Positions 9,296 to 62,845 of a stretch of DNA of 64,000 nucleotides are shown here, one piece after another. The notes below the pieces were generated by a model, which saw only the letters and a list, made by a program, of their open reading frames with translations, was not told the DNA's origin and searched no databases. The DNA is taken from positions 2,019,501 to 2,083,500 of the forward strand of contig JAQISU010000171.1 in the NCBI GenBank assembly GCA_029339505.1. Reading direction: 5' to 3'. The translations under genes were made by a program, and so were the position numbers. The DNA comes from Unio delphinus (taxonomy: Eukaryota; Mollusca; Bivalvia; Unionida; Unionidae). Each line of letters begins with the position of its first letter. Within the stretch, counting starts at the first letter, position 1.

Positions 9296-11135
9296 CTATG
9301 GAATGGGACCATACGGCTGAATGACACAAGGAATGAGACCATATGTCTGCATGACATTATGGAATGGGACCATACGACTGCATGACACTATGGAATGGGA
9401 CCATACGGCTGAATGACACAAGGAATGAGACCATATGTCTGCATGACATTATGGAATGGGACCATACGGCTGCATGACACTATGGAATGGGACCATATGG
9501 CTGTATGACACTATGGAATGGGACCATACGACTGCATGACACTATGGAATGGGACCATATGGCTGAATGACACAAGGAATGAGACCATATGTCTGCATGA
9601 CATTATGGAATGGGACCATACGACTGCATGACACTATGGAATGGGACCATATGGCTGCATGACACTATGGAATGGGACCATACGGCTGCATGACACTATG
9701 GAATGGGACCATACGGCTGCATGACACAAGGAATGGGACCATACGACTGCATGACATTATGGAATGGGACCATACGACTGCATGACATTATGGAATGGGA
9801 CCATGCGACTGCATGACACTATGGAATGGGACCATACGACTGCATGACACTATGGAATGGGACCATACGGCTGAATGACACAAGGAATGAGACCATATGT
9901 CTGCATGACATTATGGAATGGGACCATACGACTGCATGACAATATGGAATGGGACCATACGGCTGCATGACACTATGGAATGGGACCATACGGCTGCATG
10001 ACACAAGGAATGGGACCATACGACTGCATGACACTATGGAATGGGACCATATGGCTGCATGACACTATGGAATGGGACCATACGGCTGCATGACACTATG
10101 GAATGGGACCATACGGCTGCATGACACAAGGAATGGGACCATACGGCTGCATGACACAAGGAATGGGACCATACGACTGCATGACATTATGGAATGGGAC
10201 CATACGGCTGCATGACACTATGGAATGGGACCATATGGCTGTATGACACTATGGAATGGGACCATACGACTGAATGACACTATGGAATGGGACCATACGG
10301 CTGCATGACACAAGGAATGGGACCATACGACTGCATGACATTATGGAATGGGACCATGCGACTGCATGACACTATGGAATGGGACCATACGACTGCATGA
10401 CACTATGGAATGGGACCATACGACTGAATGACACAAGGAATGAGACCATATGTCTGCATGACATTATGGAATGGGACCATACGACTGCATGACAATATGG
10501 AATGGGACCATACGGCTGCATGACACTATGGAATGGGACCATACGGCTGCATGACACAAGGAATGGGACCATACGACTGCATGACACTATGGAATGGGAC
10601 CATATGGCTGCATGACACTATGGAATGGGACCATACGGCTGCATGACACTATGGAATGGGACCATACGGCTGCATGACACAAGGAATGGGACCATACGGC
10701 TGCATGACACAAGGAATGGGACCATACGACTGCATGACATTATGGAATGGGACCATACGGCTGCATGACACTATGGAATGGGACCATATGGCTGTATGAC
10801 ACTATGGAATGGGACCATACGACTGAATGACACTATGGAATGGGACCATACGACTGCATGACATTATGGAATGGGACCATATGGCTGCATGACACTATGG
10901 AATGGGACCATACAGCTGCATGACACTATGGAATGGGACCATACGGCTGAATGACACAAGGAATGAGACCATATGTCTGCATGACATTATGGAATGGGAC
11001 CATACGACTGCATGACATTATGGAATGGGACCATATGGCTGCATGACACTATGGAATGGGACCATACAGCTGCATGACACTATGGAATAGGACCATATGA
11101 CTGCATGACACCACGGAATGGGACCATATGACTGC
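9296..11135. repeat. 31-bp satellite array, right part, with higher-order structure
   Basis: About sixty units of the 31-bp satellite continue the left part. A block of about 550 bp is duplicated: sequence around 9,819-10,034 recurs base-for-base around 10,372-10,587 (offset 553 bp), with matching variant order on either side. The array decays into unique sequence after 11,100. Confidence 0.95.
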
Positions 11136-11267
11136 AATAGATGTAACATGAAATTTTAATCAGCAAGAAATGAAAACAATGACCACAAATGGCTAGAATG
11201 TTTAGAATTGCAAGGAAATTGCATGAGCAAAGAACAAAGAGCAAAGAACTTACCTGTTTACACTTTC

Positions 11268-12479
11268 TTTAAGGCAAACTCCATTTTTAAAATATTTACA
11301 AACTGGGCTAAATGCTTGCCCATTATGACTTTGTTTTGGGCAAACACCATGTGGTAATTATCTACTAATTAGGTACACACTTACCCATTATGACTTGATC
11401 TTGGGCAAACTCCAAATGGGAATTATGTACTAATTAGGTACACACTTACAAATTATGAATTGATCTTGGGCAAACTCCATGTGGTAATTATCTACTAATT
11501 AGGTACACACTTACCCATTATGACTTGATCTTGGGCAAACTCCAAATGGGAATTATGTACTAATTAGGTACACACTTACAAATTATGACTTGATCTTGGG
11601 CAAACACCAAGTGGTAATTATCTACTAATTAGGTACACACTTACCCATTATGACTTTGTCTCAGGCAAACACCAAGTGGGAATTATCTACTAATTAGGTA
11701 CACACATACCCATTATGACTTTGTCTCAGGGCAAACACCAAGTGTAAATTATCTACTAATTATATACACACATACCCATTGTGACGATCTTGGGCAAACA
11801 CCTAGTGGTAATTATCTACTAATTAGGTACACACTTACCCATTATGACTTGATTTTGGGCAAACTCCAAATGGGAATTATGTACTAATTAGGTACACACA
11901 AATTATGACTTGATCTTGGGCAAACTCCAAGTGGGAATTATCTTCTAATTAGGTACACACTTACCCATTATGACTTTGTCTCTGGCAAACTCCAAGTGGG
12001 AATTATGTACTAATTAGGTACACACTAACCCATTATGACTTTGTCTCAGGCAAACTCCAAGTGGGAATTATCTTCTAATTAGGTACACACTAACCCATTA
12101 TGACTTTGTCTCAGGCAAACTCCAAGTGGGAATTTATCTACTAATTAGGTACACACTTACCCATTATGACTTTGTCTCAGGCAAACTCCAAGTGGGAATT
12201 ATCTACTAATTAGGTACACACATACCCATTGTGATGATCTTGGGCAAACACCAAGTGGTAATTATCTACTAATTAGGTACACACTTACCCATTATGACTT
12301 GATTTTGGGCAAACACCAAGTGGGAATTATCTACTAATTAGGTACACACATACCCATTGTGATGATCTTGGGCAAACACCAAGTGGTAATTATCTACTAA
12401 TTAGGTACACACATACCCATTGTGATGATCTTGGGCAAACACCAAGTGGTAATTATCTACTAATTAGGTACACACTTAC
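11268..12479 (-). repeat. Minisatellite built from a YME1L exon end plus its splice donor
   Basis: About eighteen units of 64-66 bp occur here. On the minus strand each unit reads as a copy of the last ~45 bases of the neighbouring exon (the ...HLEFA.DKVIMG coding stretch), its splice donor, and the first ~20 intron bases (GTAAGTGTGTACCTAATTAG). The array abuts the exon, whose 3' end is in effect its first unit. Units carry changes that put stops in the exon frame (CGA to TGA, GATGAT to GATAAT), whereas the exon copy is clean. Many units keep GTAAGT or GTATGT at the donor position. Confidence 0.92.
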
Positions 12480-56833
<44,354 letters not shown>

Positions 56834-57112
56834 CTGAAAATAAAATGCAGATATAAAGCTTTAAAGCTAAAACTTTATTATTTATAGAGAAAAATGTAGT
56901 AACTAATTGGCTCATGTGACTTACCTGTAGCTTCAAAGTTCCAAGTTCAAATCCTGCCCAGACCAGGCCAGGTTGATCACCATAGTGCATTTATGACATG
57001 GTTTGAAATCATCCACAAATATTTGAGTTGAGGCTTGTTTGATTAGATAAGTGCTCATGTAAAGTGTAGGACGAGTCAAATTGATGTAGGACTAGTATTA
57101 GTTCCAAATCCC

Positions 57113-57469
57113 TTGCCTACAGGACAAGTAGTCAACTGCAAGTATTGTGAGCCCTGTACGGCCATGGCACTTGTTCCAATCGTCAAGGGTTTGGAGTGTC
57201 AAGGGTTTGGAGTGTCAAGGGTTTGGAAAACTACTAGCGTTAGGCGACAAAAGAGACCAACACAAAAATCACCATCGCTAGGACTACTACCATCTACGGA
57301 AATTATGCCTGCAAGTATTAGTAAAATAATAAATAATGCAGTGGATCAAAAAATAGCATCACTGACCAATGAAGGATATGATACTCAGGGAAATATTACT
57401 GCAAATATGATAGCGGGAAGTGGTTTGAAATCGCGAGCGAGATCACGATTTAGAATAAGAAATATATAA
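57113..57469 (+). CDS. Unrecognised basic protein at the head of a virus-like cluster
   Basis: The ORF is open, but its first ~40 codons include a 17-bp sequence repeated three times (57,184-57,232). The real start is probably later (for example the ATG at 57,307). The C-terminal part, MPASISKIINNAVDQKIASL and then SGLKSRARSRFRIRNI, ends in an Arg-rich nuclear-localisation- or nucleic-acid-like tail. The stop is five bases before the next ORF, on the same strand, as in a compact viral gene order. I do not recognise the family. Confidence 0.45.
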   Translation: MPTGQVVNCKYCEPCTAMALVPIVKGLECQGFGVSRVWKTTSVRRQKRPTQKSPSLGLLPSTEIMPASISKIINNAVDQKIASLTNEGYDTQGNITANMIAGSGLKSRARSRFRIRNI

Positions 57470-57473
57470 TAAT

Positions 57474-58098
57474 ATGTTCAAATCGTCGCCTGATCCAGCG
57501 TTTGATATGGACGCCCCAGTACCCAAGAATATTTCTGTACATGATTATCAATTCTATTCCTATAATACAATACAACCAGATATTAAATCAAGAATCGAAC
57601 TTCAGGTCCATGATACCAGCAAATACTTTCTACCCACTGCAGCATTTATCGAAGTAGAAGGAGAACTTGTAACAAATGTTGCAGCTAATATGCCATATGC
57701 AGATGACCCAAATGTCACAGTTGGTTTTGTCAATAATGGTATCATGGCACTATTCGAGAGTGCTAGATACATGATTGATGGAAGAGAAATTGAATCTATA
57801 GAGTGTGAGGTTGATGTTGCCACAACAATAGTGGGGTTAGCAAGATATTCTGATGATTATACAAGATCACAGGTCCATCTATGATGTTCTCTAAGGATCT
57901 CACTGATCACGCTAAACACATTAAGTATACTAAATTACTGACACCACAAAATACTACATCTGAGCCACAAACAGCTGGTTCTCTTGTACACGATATTATA
58001 AAAGTACTAATCCTAATTACAACCTAGGGTTTGCAACACGCATATCAATGTTGCAAGGACAGCATCGACAATTTTCATGCGCGATTTGACAAGTTCAA
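57474..58098 (+). pseudogene. Broken major-capsid-like gene (double-jelly-roll type, N-terminal part)
   Basis: The first 136 codons (57,474-57,884) include DYQFYSYNTIQ, FIEVEGEL, GFVNNGIMALFESARYMIDG and YSDDYTRS. These match the N-terminal jelly roll of capsid-like proteins found as endogenous copies in many invertebrate genomes. The reading frame then shifts at about 57,884 and again at about 58,004. The later segments (TPQNTTSEPQT; YNLGFATRISMLQG) still fit the family. After about 58,098 the homologous sequence stops, and the remaining half of the gene is missing. It is an inactive fossil. Placing it with Polinton-like or other double-jelly-roll DNA viruses is inference. Confidence 0.62.
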
Positions 58099-58740
58099 CT
58101 GGGTCAACAATATGATATCAACGATCATTGACAAAGGAACAACTGAACGATTCACAATAACATCAATCGATAATAATTTGACTAGGACACCAGTAACATG
58201 GTATGTGGAATCTGTAGAGGATTTGGGTAAACAACTTAATAATGTTGTAATAAATAAAATGTCAACAACAACATCACCGATATTGTCACAGCAGTATCGC
58301 TATGTTCAAGCCAGAGAAATTCAAACTAAACTCAAAACACTCACCGAGGGATATCAAACAAAAATAAAAAAAATTATCGACGAAGAATTACCGCAGTTGA
58401 CGTTACAGTGTACTCAGTATCAGGTGTAATTACTGGGGCCGGTATTATACTCTCTTCAGTGACAATGGTTGCCCCGATAGCTGTTCCAATTTGTATATCA
58501 GCGGCGACAACAATCGCTGGAATAATTTCAATAATAACAAAAAATATCATCATGTAGCCAGCGTAAACTACAAGATTACATAGTTAAGTTCCATGTTGTG
58601 TCAACCGCGTACTCCCAATTATCCTTGATGATATTGTCCTCCCTCGATGACACATTAATATCCGATAGTGAGTTTCCCGCGATGGTATGTTTATGATTCC
58701 GCAATGTCAAAATTAGAAAAACAGCACGAATATAATAACA
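58099..58740 (+). pseudogene. Broken coiled-coil and membrane-segment protein of the virus-like cluster
   Basis: It starts within the frame of the 58,031-58,429 ORF (RFTITSIDNNLT; QYRYVQAREIQTKLKTL, helical). A one-base frame change near 58,395-58,430 leads into a strongly hydrophobic stretch (VITGAGIILSSVTMVAPI; IAGIISIITKNIIM), then a stop, then a helical end with LDDTLISDSEFPAMV. Proteins with this layout accompany the capsid-like gene in related invertebrate elements. The exact role, such as a minor or membrane-associated virion protein, is unknown to me. The join to the capsid fragment at 58,098 is a deletion junction. Confidence 0.5.
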
Positions 58741-59379
58741 ATGGCAACATCACAAGAACTACTTCAAAGAATAGTAGAAAACAGCATAACGGTGAAAACC
58801 ACAATGATATCAATAACCTCAACCAACCCTGAATTTAGTGTGAAGTTCCCTACTGCAATTCCAGTTAAGGAGATAGCGCTAGCAAAATTACGAGTATATC
58901 ACAGTTGGCCAAATATTAGATCAGCACCATTCAGTGGTCAACAACCGAATAATTCCTTGGTGTTTGCGAGTGAGAATAAATCTGATGGTACTCCAGATTG
59001 GAATGTTGTTTCGCTACCATCTGGGTCCTACCAAATCGAACAAATCAATAATGAATTAGAGTGTAGAATAAAATCCATTACTGGAAAAGAATCAAAAATC
59101 GTTATAATGGTTCATGAACCAACACTATTATCCGTGATTGAGATAAACTCATCCAGGTATGTCGTAGATATATATAACAGCTCAATCAGAACAATACTAG
59201 GATGGCCTGAAACCCCACCTCGGACATCTTATCAAATACCAGAACCTAATATATCTGATTATGTCACAGATGTACAATCATACCACGAAATTGCTCCATC
59301 ATATCGAAATTATTTGCCTGGTATAAAAAATGCAAAACTAACCGATAGATTCACATTTCTCTATAGAAATATCATGTAA
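58741..59379 (+). CDS. Intact 212-aa virion-structural-like protein
   Basis: This open frame runs from MATSQELLQRIVEN to FTFLYRNIM. It is beta-rich, with FSVKFPTAIPVKEIALAKL, then LPSGSYQIEQINNEL, and later RTILGWPE. The family I compare it to is the minor structural protein that accompanies double-jelly-roll capsid genes in endogenous invertebrate elements, where an (I/L)P.GSY.IE.IN motif is typical. There are no frameshifts. It is the best-preserved member of the cluster. Function is inferred from context. Confidence 0.6.
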   Translation: MATSQELLQRIVENSITVKTTMISITSTNPEFSVKFPTAIPVKEIALAKLRVYHSWPNIRSAPFSGQQPNNSLVFASENKSDGTPDWNVVSLPSGSYQIEQINNELECRIKSITGKESKIVIMVHEPTLLSVIEINSSRYVVDIYNSSIRTILGWPETPPRTSYQIPEPNISDYVTDVQSYHEIAPSYRNYLPGIKNAKLTDRFTFLYRNIM

Positions 59380-59399
59380 TGGAATGGAATATCATGTAA

Positions 59400-59633
59400 T
59401 GGGAATTTGGTTTTGAGAAAATTCCTGATTCATCCATTGCAATTGTATTTACTCTAAACAATGTCATTGATTGTTTGAAAGAGATTAATCAATTACATAA
59501 AACACAACTAGAACGACTACGACAGAGTTTCCAAAAACATCTCTTTGATATAACGTGTTCACGCAGCGAGATCATAAAATATGTTGATATATTAAATCAG
59601 CTTGTATCCGACATGGAAGATATCAACAAATGA
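59400..59633 (+). CDS. Small helical ORF in the virus-like cluster (no ATG)
   Basis: An open frame of 77 codons, WEFGFEKIPDSSIAI...VSDMEDINK, ends at TGA. It is helical and charged. No in-frame ATG is at its start. The preceding bases contain a duplicated AATGGAATATCATGT, so the start may have been lost. Its position between two structural-like genes suggests a gene of the same element. Confidence 0.4.
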   Translation, partial: WEFGFEKIPDSSIAIVFTLNNVIDCLKEINQLHKTQLERLRQSFQKHLFDITCSRSEIIKYVDILNQLVSDMEDINK

Positions 59634-59753
59634 ATAGTTCAGATAATAATTAATGACAAGAATGGAGATAAACAAAAATTTCTAACTGGTTATAATATCA
59701 CTGAAGCTGATTTACCCGATTTCAAGTTCTTGGGTATAACGCAAATGAACTAA
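59634..59753 (+). CDS. Very small ORF in the virus-like cluster
   Basis: About 39 codons directly follow the previous stop in the same frame: QIIINDKNGDKQKFLTGYNI and EADLPDFKFLGITQMN, ending at TAA just before an A-run. No ATG is visible. It may be a short virion-associated gene or the remnant of one. Confidence 0.35.
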   Translation: MVQIIINDKNGDKQKFLTGYNITEADLPDFKFLGITQMN

Positions 59754-59767
59754 AAAAAAATAAAACA

Positions 59768-60187
59768 ATGACCTCCTTGATGAGTACTTCCCACAAATAC
59801 TCGCCGCATGGAAAAAAAATAGCACAACCACAAACAACCATCCACAAACATAATAATGACCCAGACGGTGGTGGTAGGCATATTGCTCCTGCCAATGTGA
59901 ATATATCCTCGGTGATTGCAGTAAATCTTGTATGTGATGCTATCAAAGGAAGTTACCAAATAAATCTTGAAAGATCAAATCAAGCCCAGCAGGGATATAT
60001 TTTATACTCACTTGCACCAATGGCTCCACCTGGATTTTTAATAACTGAAGATCCAACTAATCCGGTCTATATGAGATGTCATAATAATTCATTAACGAGA
60101 ATTAATTTCAAACTCACTGACCAGTCCAATAATCTGATTGATTTACGAGGAGAGATTTTACAAATTAGTCTGTTTGTGAAATCCTAA
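59768..60187 (+). CDS. Intact 139-aa virus-like structural protein
   Basis: This open frame from MTSLMSTSHKYSPHG to ISLFVKS contains a Gly-Gly-Arg-His stretch (DPDGGGRHIAPANVNIS), then LAPMAPPGFLITEDP, and ends with FKLTDQSNNLIDLRGEILQI. The last motif (D...N.ID.RGE.I.I) is typical of a small beta-protein found with the capsid-like gene in related invertebrate elements. It is the last gene of the cluster. The first Met could also be the one at 59,780. Confidence 0.58.
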   Translation: MTSLMSTSHKYSPHGKKIAQPQTTIHKHNNDPDGGGRHIAPANVNISSVIAVNLVCDAIKGSYQINLERSNQAQQGYILYSLAPMAPPGFLITEDPTNPVYMRCHNNSLTRINFKLTDQSNNLIDLRGEILQISLFVKS

Positions 60188-60190
60188 AAA

Positions 60191-60651
60191 CTTTTACCAA
60201 AACACCAAAACAATGTCTCCACAACACCATCTGGAGACTCGATCTTGAGACTCTGTATCCGTAGCATGAGAAACCAAAACCATTCATTGTTCTCTTTGTT
60301 TTTGTCTGAAATAGTTTTGGTTTGATCCTCTTTGCTGCTAGAGTACATGTTGACCTTGTTACAACAGAGTACATGTTGATCTTATTTACCTAAAGTACAG
60401 TTGCAGGAACTTTAGTTCCAAAACTTATGCAGCTCAATGGCTTGTTAATATCTCTCAACTTGACGTAATGCTTGGAAATTTTTCTTTATTTAACATGATG
60501 ACAGCAATTGTGTCTTTCTCCATGAGACATACTCAAATCGACTTGTCCAATAAATGTAACTGTGTCCTTTCCTAAATATTCCAGTTATTCTTCTGTACTA
60601 ATTATTAAAACTTTTTATGAGGTCGATTTTATTTTTCTTACATATATGTGT
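60191..60651. other. Unassigned sequence after the virus-like cluster
   Basis: The first ~200 bases may still belong to the inserted element (its 3' flank). An inverted-looking ACATGTTGA...CTT pair lies near 60,340-60,385. No genes are recognised. Confidence 0.5.
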
Positions 60652-60957
60652 GCGATTAGGATTTTTAAGATAGCTTTAACAATGTTTCAGTCATATTGCT
60701 ATGTCTGCAGTGAGGCAGTTTATAGTGATGTCTAACACTGAGGCATCATGCCGTAGACATGTAGCATGATATCCCACCCAGTCCCATTATCCTGACACAA
60801 GGCCAACCCGTCCTAACACTAACCTCTTAATGCTGAGCCAAGTGAGGTAGCTGTTAGTACCTTTTTTATAAGTCATTGGGATGACTCGGCCAGAGATCAA
60901 ACCCACAATTTCTCGCTTCAGCAGCGAACGCTCTAACCACTAGGCCACCAGAGCGAT
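60652..60957 (-). mobile_element. tRNA-derived SINE, family B, full length
   Basis: The minus-strand head GGTGGCCTAGTGGTTAGAG (A box) and GGGTTTGATCTC (B box) are followed by the same body as the 49.5-kb copy. This A box is the closest to a functional tRNA promoter among the family B copies here. Confidence 0.88.
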
Positions 60958-62845
60958 TCATCTTGAATATTAGTAGCTGGATGCCATTTAAACAAAATTA
61001 TATAATCAAGTTTGATCATGCAAATAATTAGGACAAAAAAATATGCACAGTTTAAAGCAGATGAGGTCCTACTGTAAAGTTAGTCTGTTTCACTAATTCC
61101 AATTATGCTAATAGGAAACCCAACCAATTAAGTGGATTTTACCACAACAATCATATTTCCAGTTTTTTTTTAAATTCCTGTTAAGTCTGTATTTTAAGGG
61201 TCATTTTCCTAAGCCAAAATGTTAAGGGTTGGCATGTCTGCAAACACAATGTAGGTCAATTTTAGTTCCTGCTATATTTTTCAACATAATCTTTATAATA
61301 AAGCAGGATTTTCATGCCACACCCACAAATAGAGGTATCATGTAAGCAAATGCAACTTCTAAAAATCTGAACACAAAAATGTCCAGTTATTTTTTTACCA
61401 AAATGCTGACACATTGTGATAATTCTGTCTGGATTTGTCGTTAATGTGACAAAATATAAACCTTAAGAAGATACTGAAAAAGCTGTTAAGACTAACCTCA
61501 ATTAGTTGCATCATATATATTTATCAACTCCTGTGATGATTAACCTCTTTTACTGGCATTAGGGATGGTCTCTCAAGACAAATTTTGATGTGTTGTATAT
61601 TTGTAGGTACCATTCATAGATGGAAACTCAGAATTAAGGAAAATGTTATTAAAAAATCCTCTGCAATCAATCTGAATGAATTACTATTGCGTAATGTATT
61701 TTTAATTGGAAAATGCCGTTAATTCCTGGAGAACACTAAATATTACATACATTGGAAAATGCAGTTAATTCCTGGAGAACACTCGGCTAAAACACAGTAT
61801 TGGTGCTGATAAAGGAATTTTCATGTTATCTGCATGAAATAGAAAAATTAAACAAGATATGAACCAATTTTAAAGATTGGTTAGCCTGGCATATACCTCT
61901 CTTAATTTCCTGAAAATTTCAAGAGGTTAGTGTAACCCATTGTTGAGATATGCATGGAAACAAGCTCTAAAAATGGCCATTTTTGAGCGTTATGTAGTCT
62001 CACTCGAAAAAAGCTTGAATATAAAATAGAGAATTCTCTAAATATCATACTGAAATTATGCATTTATTGGTCTGGTTTTATGCGGAATTCTATCCTGCAA
62101 ATATTGCTTCTTGAATTAAAGAAATCGGTAAAATATTATGGATTTTATAAGCAAAATACCGTCAGTAGAAGTTTTGTTTCAACACTGAAATTCAAACACT
62201 AATCTGTTGTTATATGCCAACATTTTGTACAAAATAACATTCATTATAACTTTTATTGACATCTAGAACTAGACTTTATATTATAATAAGTAGTAAAACC
62301 ATTTAAATCACATGGCTAGCCAAGATATTCGAATGAGAGCTTGTTCTTTGTCAAACTTTCCAGTTCTAAATTTTGTAGTGTCTGTAACCTTTACAAGTTT
62401 ATATGGCAATAATTTTGTTGTTTCATTATGGAAAAGTATAAATCCTACAAAGGCTCATGTGTATCCATGTGATGTCCAAGTTGGCCAAAATTGGTGGTGC
62501 TGTATTGTACCATTAAAAAACAGCAACTCAATAAAAAAAAGTTACAGACACTACACAAACAGGTATAAAAATGAAAGATAAAAGTATTGTTCTACTTGTC
62601 ATTAAAACATTGTTTTTCTCAATAGAAAGTTCCATCTTATGTGATGTAATGTTGCATCATCTATTTACCTCTGCAGCCAAGAGCAAAAAAGTGATGCAAT
62701 AACTCTCTTGATTGAATATTGCATCATTCTTGCAGCACTGTCTGTTTGAGTAATTTACTACAAGACAATGTAACCTGAATTTCTTATCCTAGAAGAAGCT
62801 GCCTAATTACTTTTTCTGTTCTTTACCATGGTACATCCCTAAGAC
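60958..62845. other. Intergenic or intron sequence without recognised genes
   Basis: This is unique AT-rich sequence with one ~40-bp duplication (AATTCCTGGAGAACACT at about 61,720 and 61,765) and GATGCAAT/GCATCA motifs near 62,640-62,730. An 89-codon frame at 62,312-62,581 has no recognised domain. Any promoter of the 62,846 gene would lie here. Confidence 0.55.

Larger units (their letters stand above)
57100..60190 (+). mobile_element. Endogenous virus-like or Polinton-like structural gene cluster (decayed)
   Basis: Six or seven same-strand genes with tiny gaps (capsid-like, coiled/hydrophobic, and two beta-rich small proteins) lie in a 3-kb block. The block contains no minisatellites and no introns. 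I found no polymerase, integrase, ATPase or protease gene and no clear terminal inverted repeats, so it is a partial insertion. It lies upstream of the known YME1L exons, on the opposite strand. Confidence 0.6.

Noticed and set aside
11180..11270. A candidate YME1L exon with a CAG|GTAAGT donor near 11,250
   Set aside because: The preceding minus-strand sequence does not match the family, and the donor-like site sits at the edge of the donor-derived array.
56925..56995. A candidate upstream YME1L exon (GCTACAG before a GTAAGT on the minus strand)
   Set aside because: In the phase needed by the next exon it has a stop and no start codon. Its sequence looks tRNA/SINE-like.
62312..62581. An 89-codon plus-strand frame
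   Set aside because: No recognised domain, AT-rich context, no splice or promoter support.
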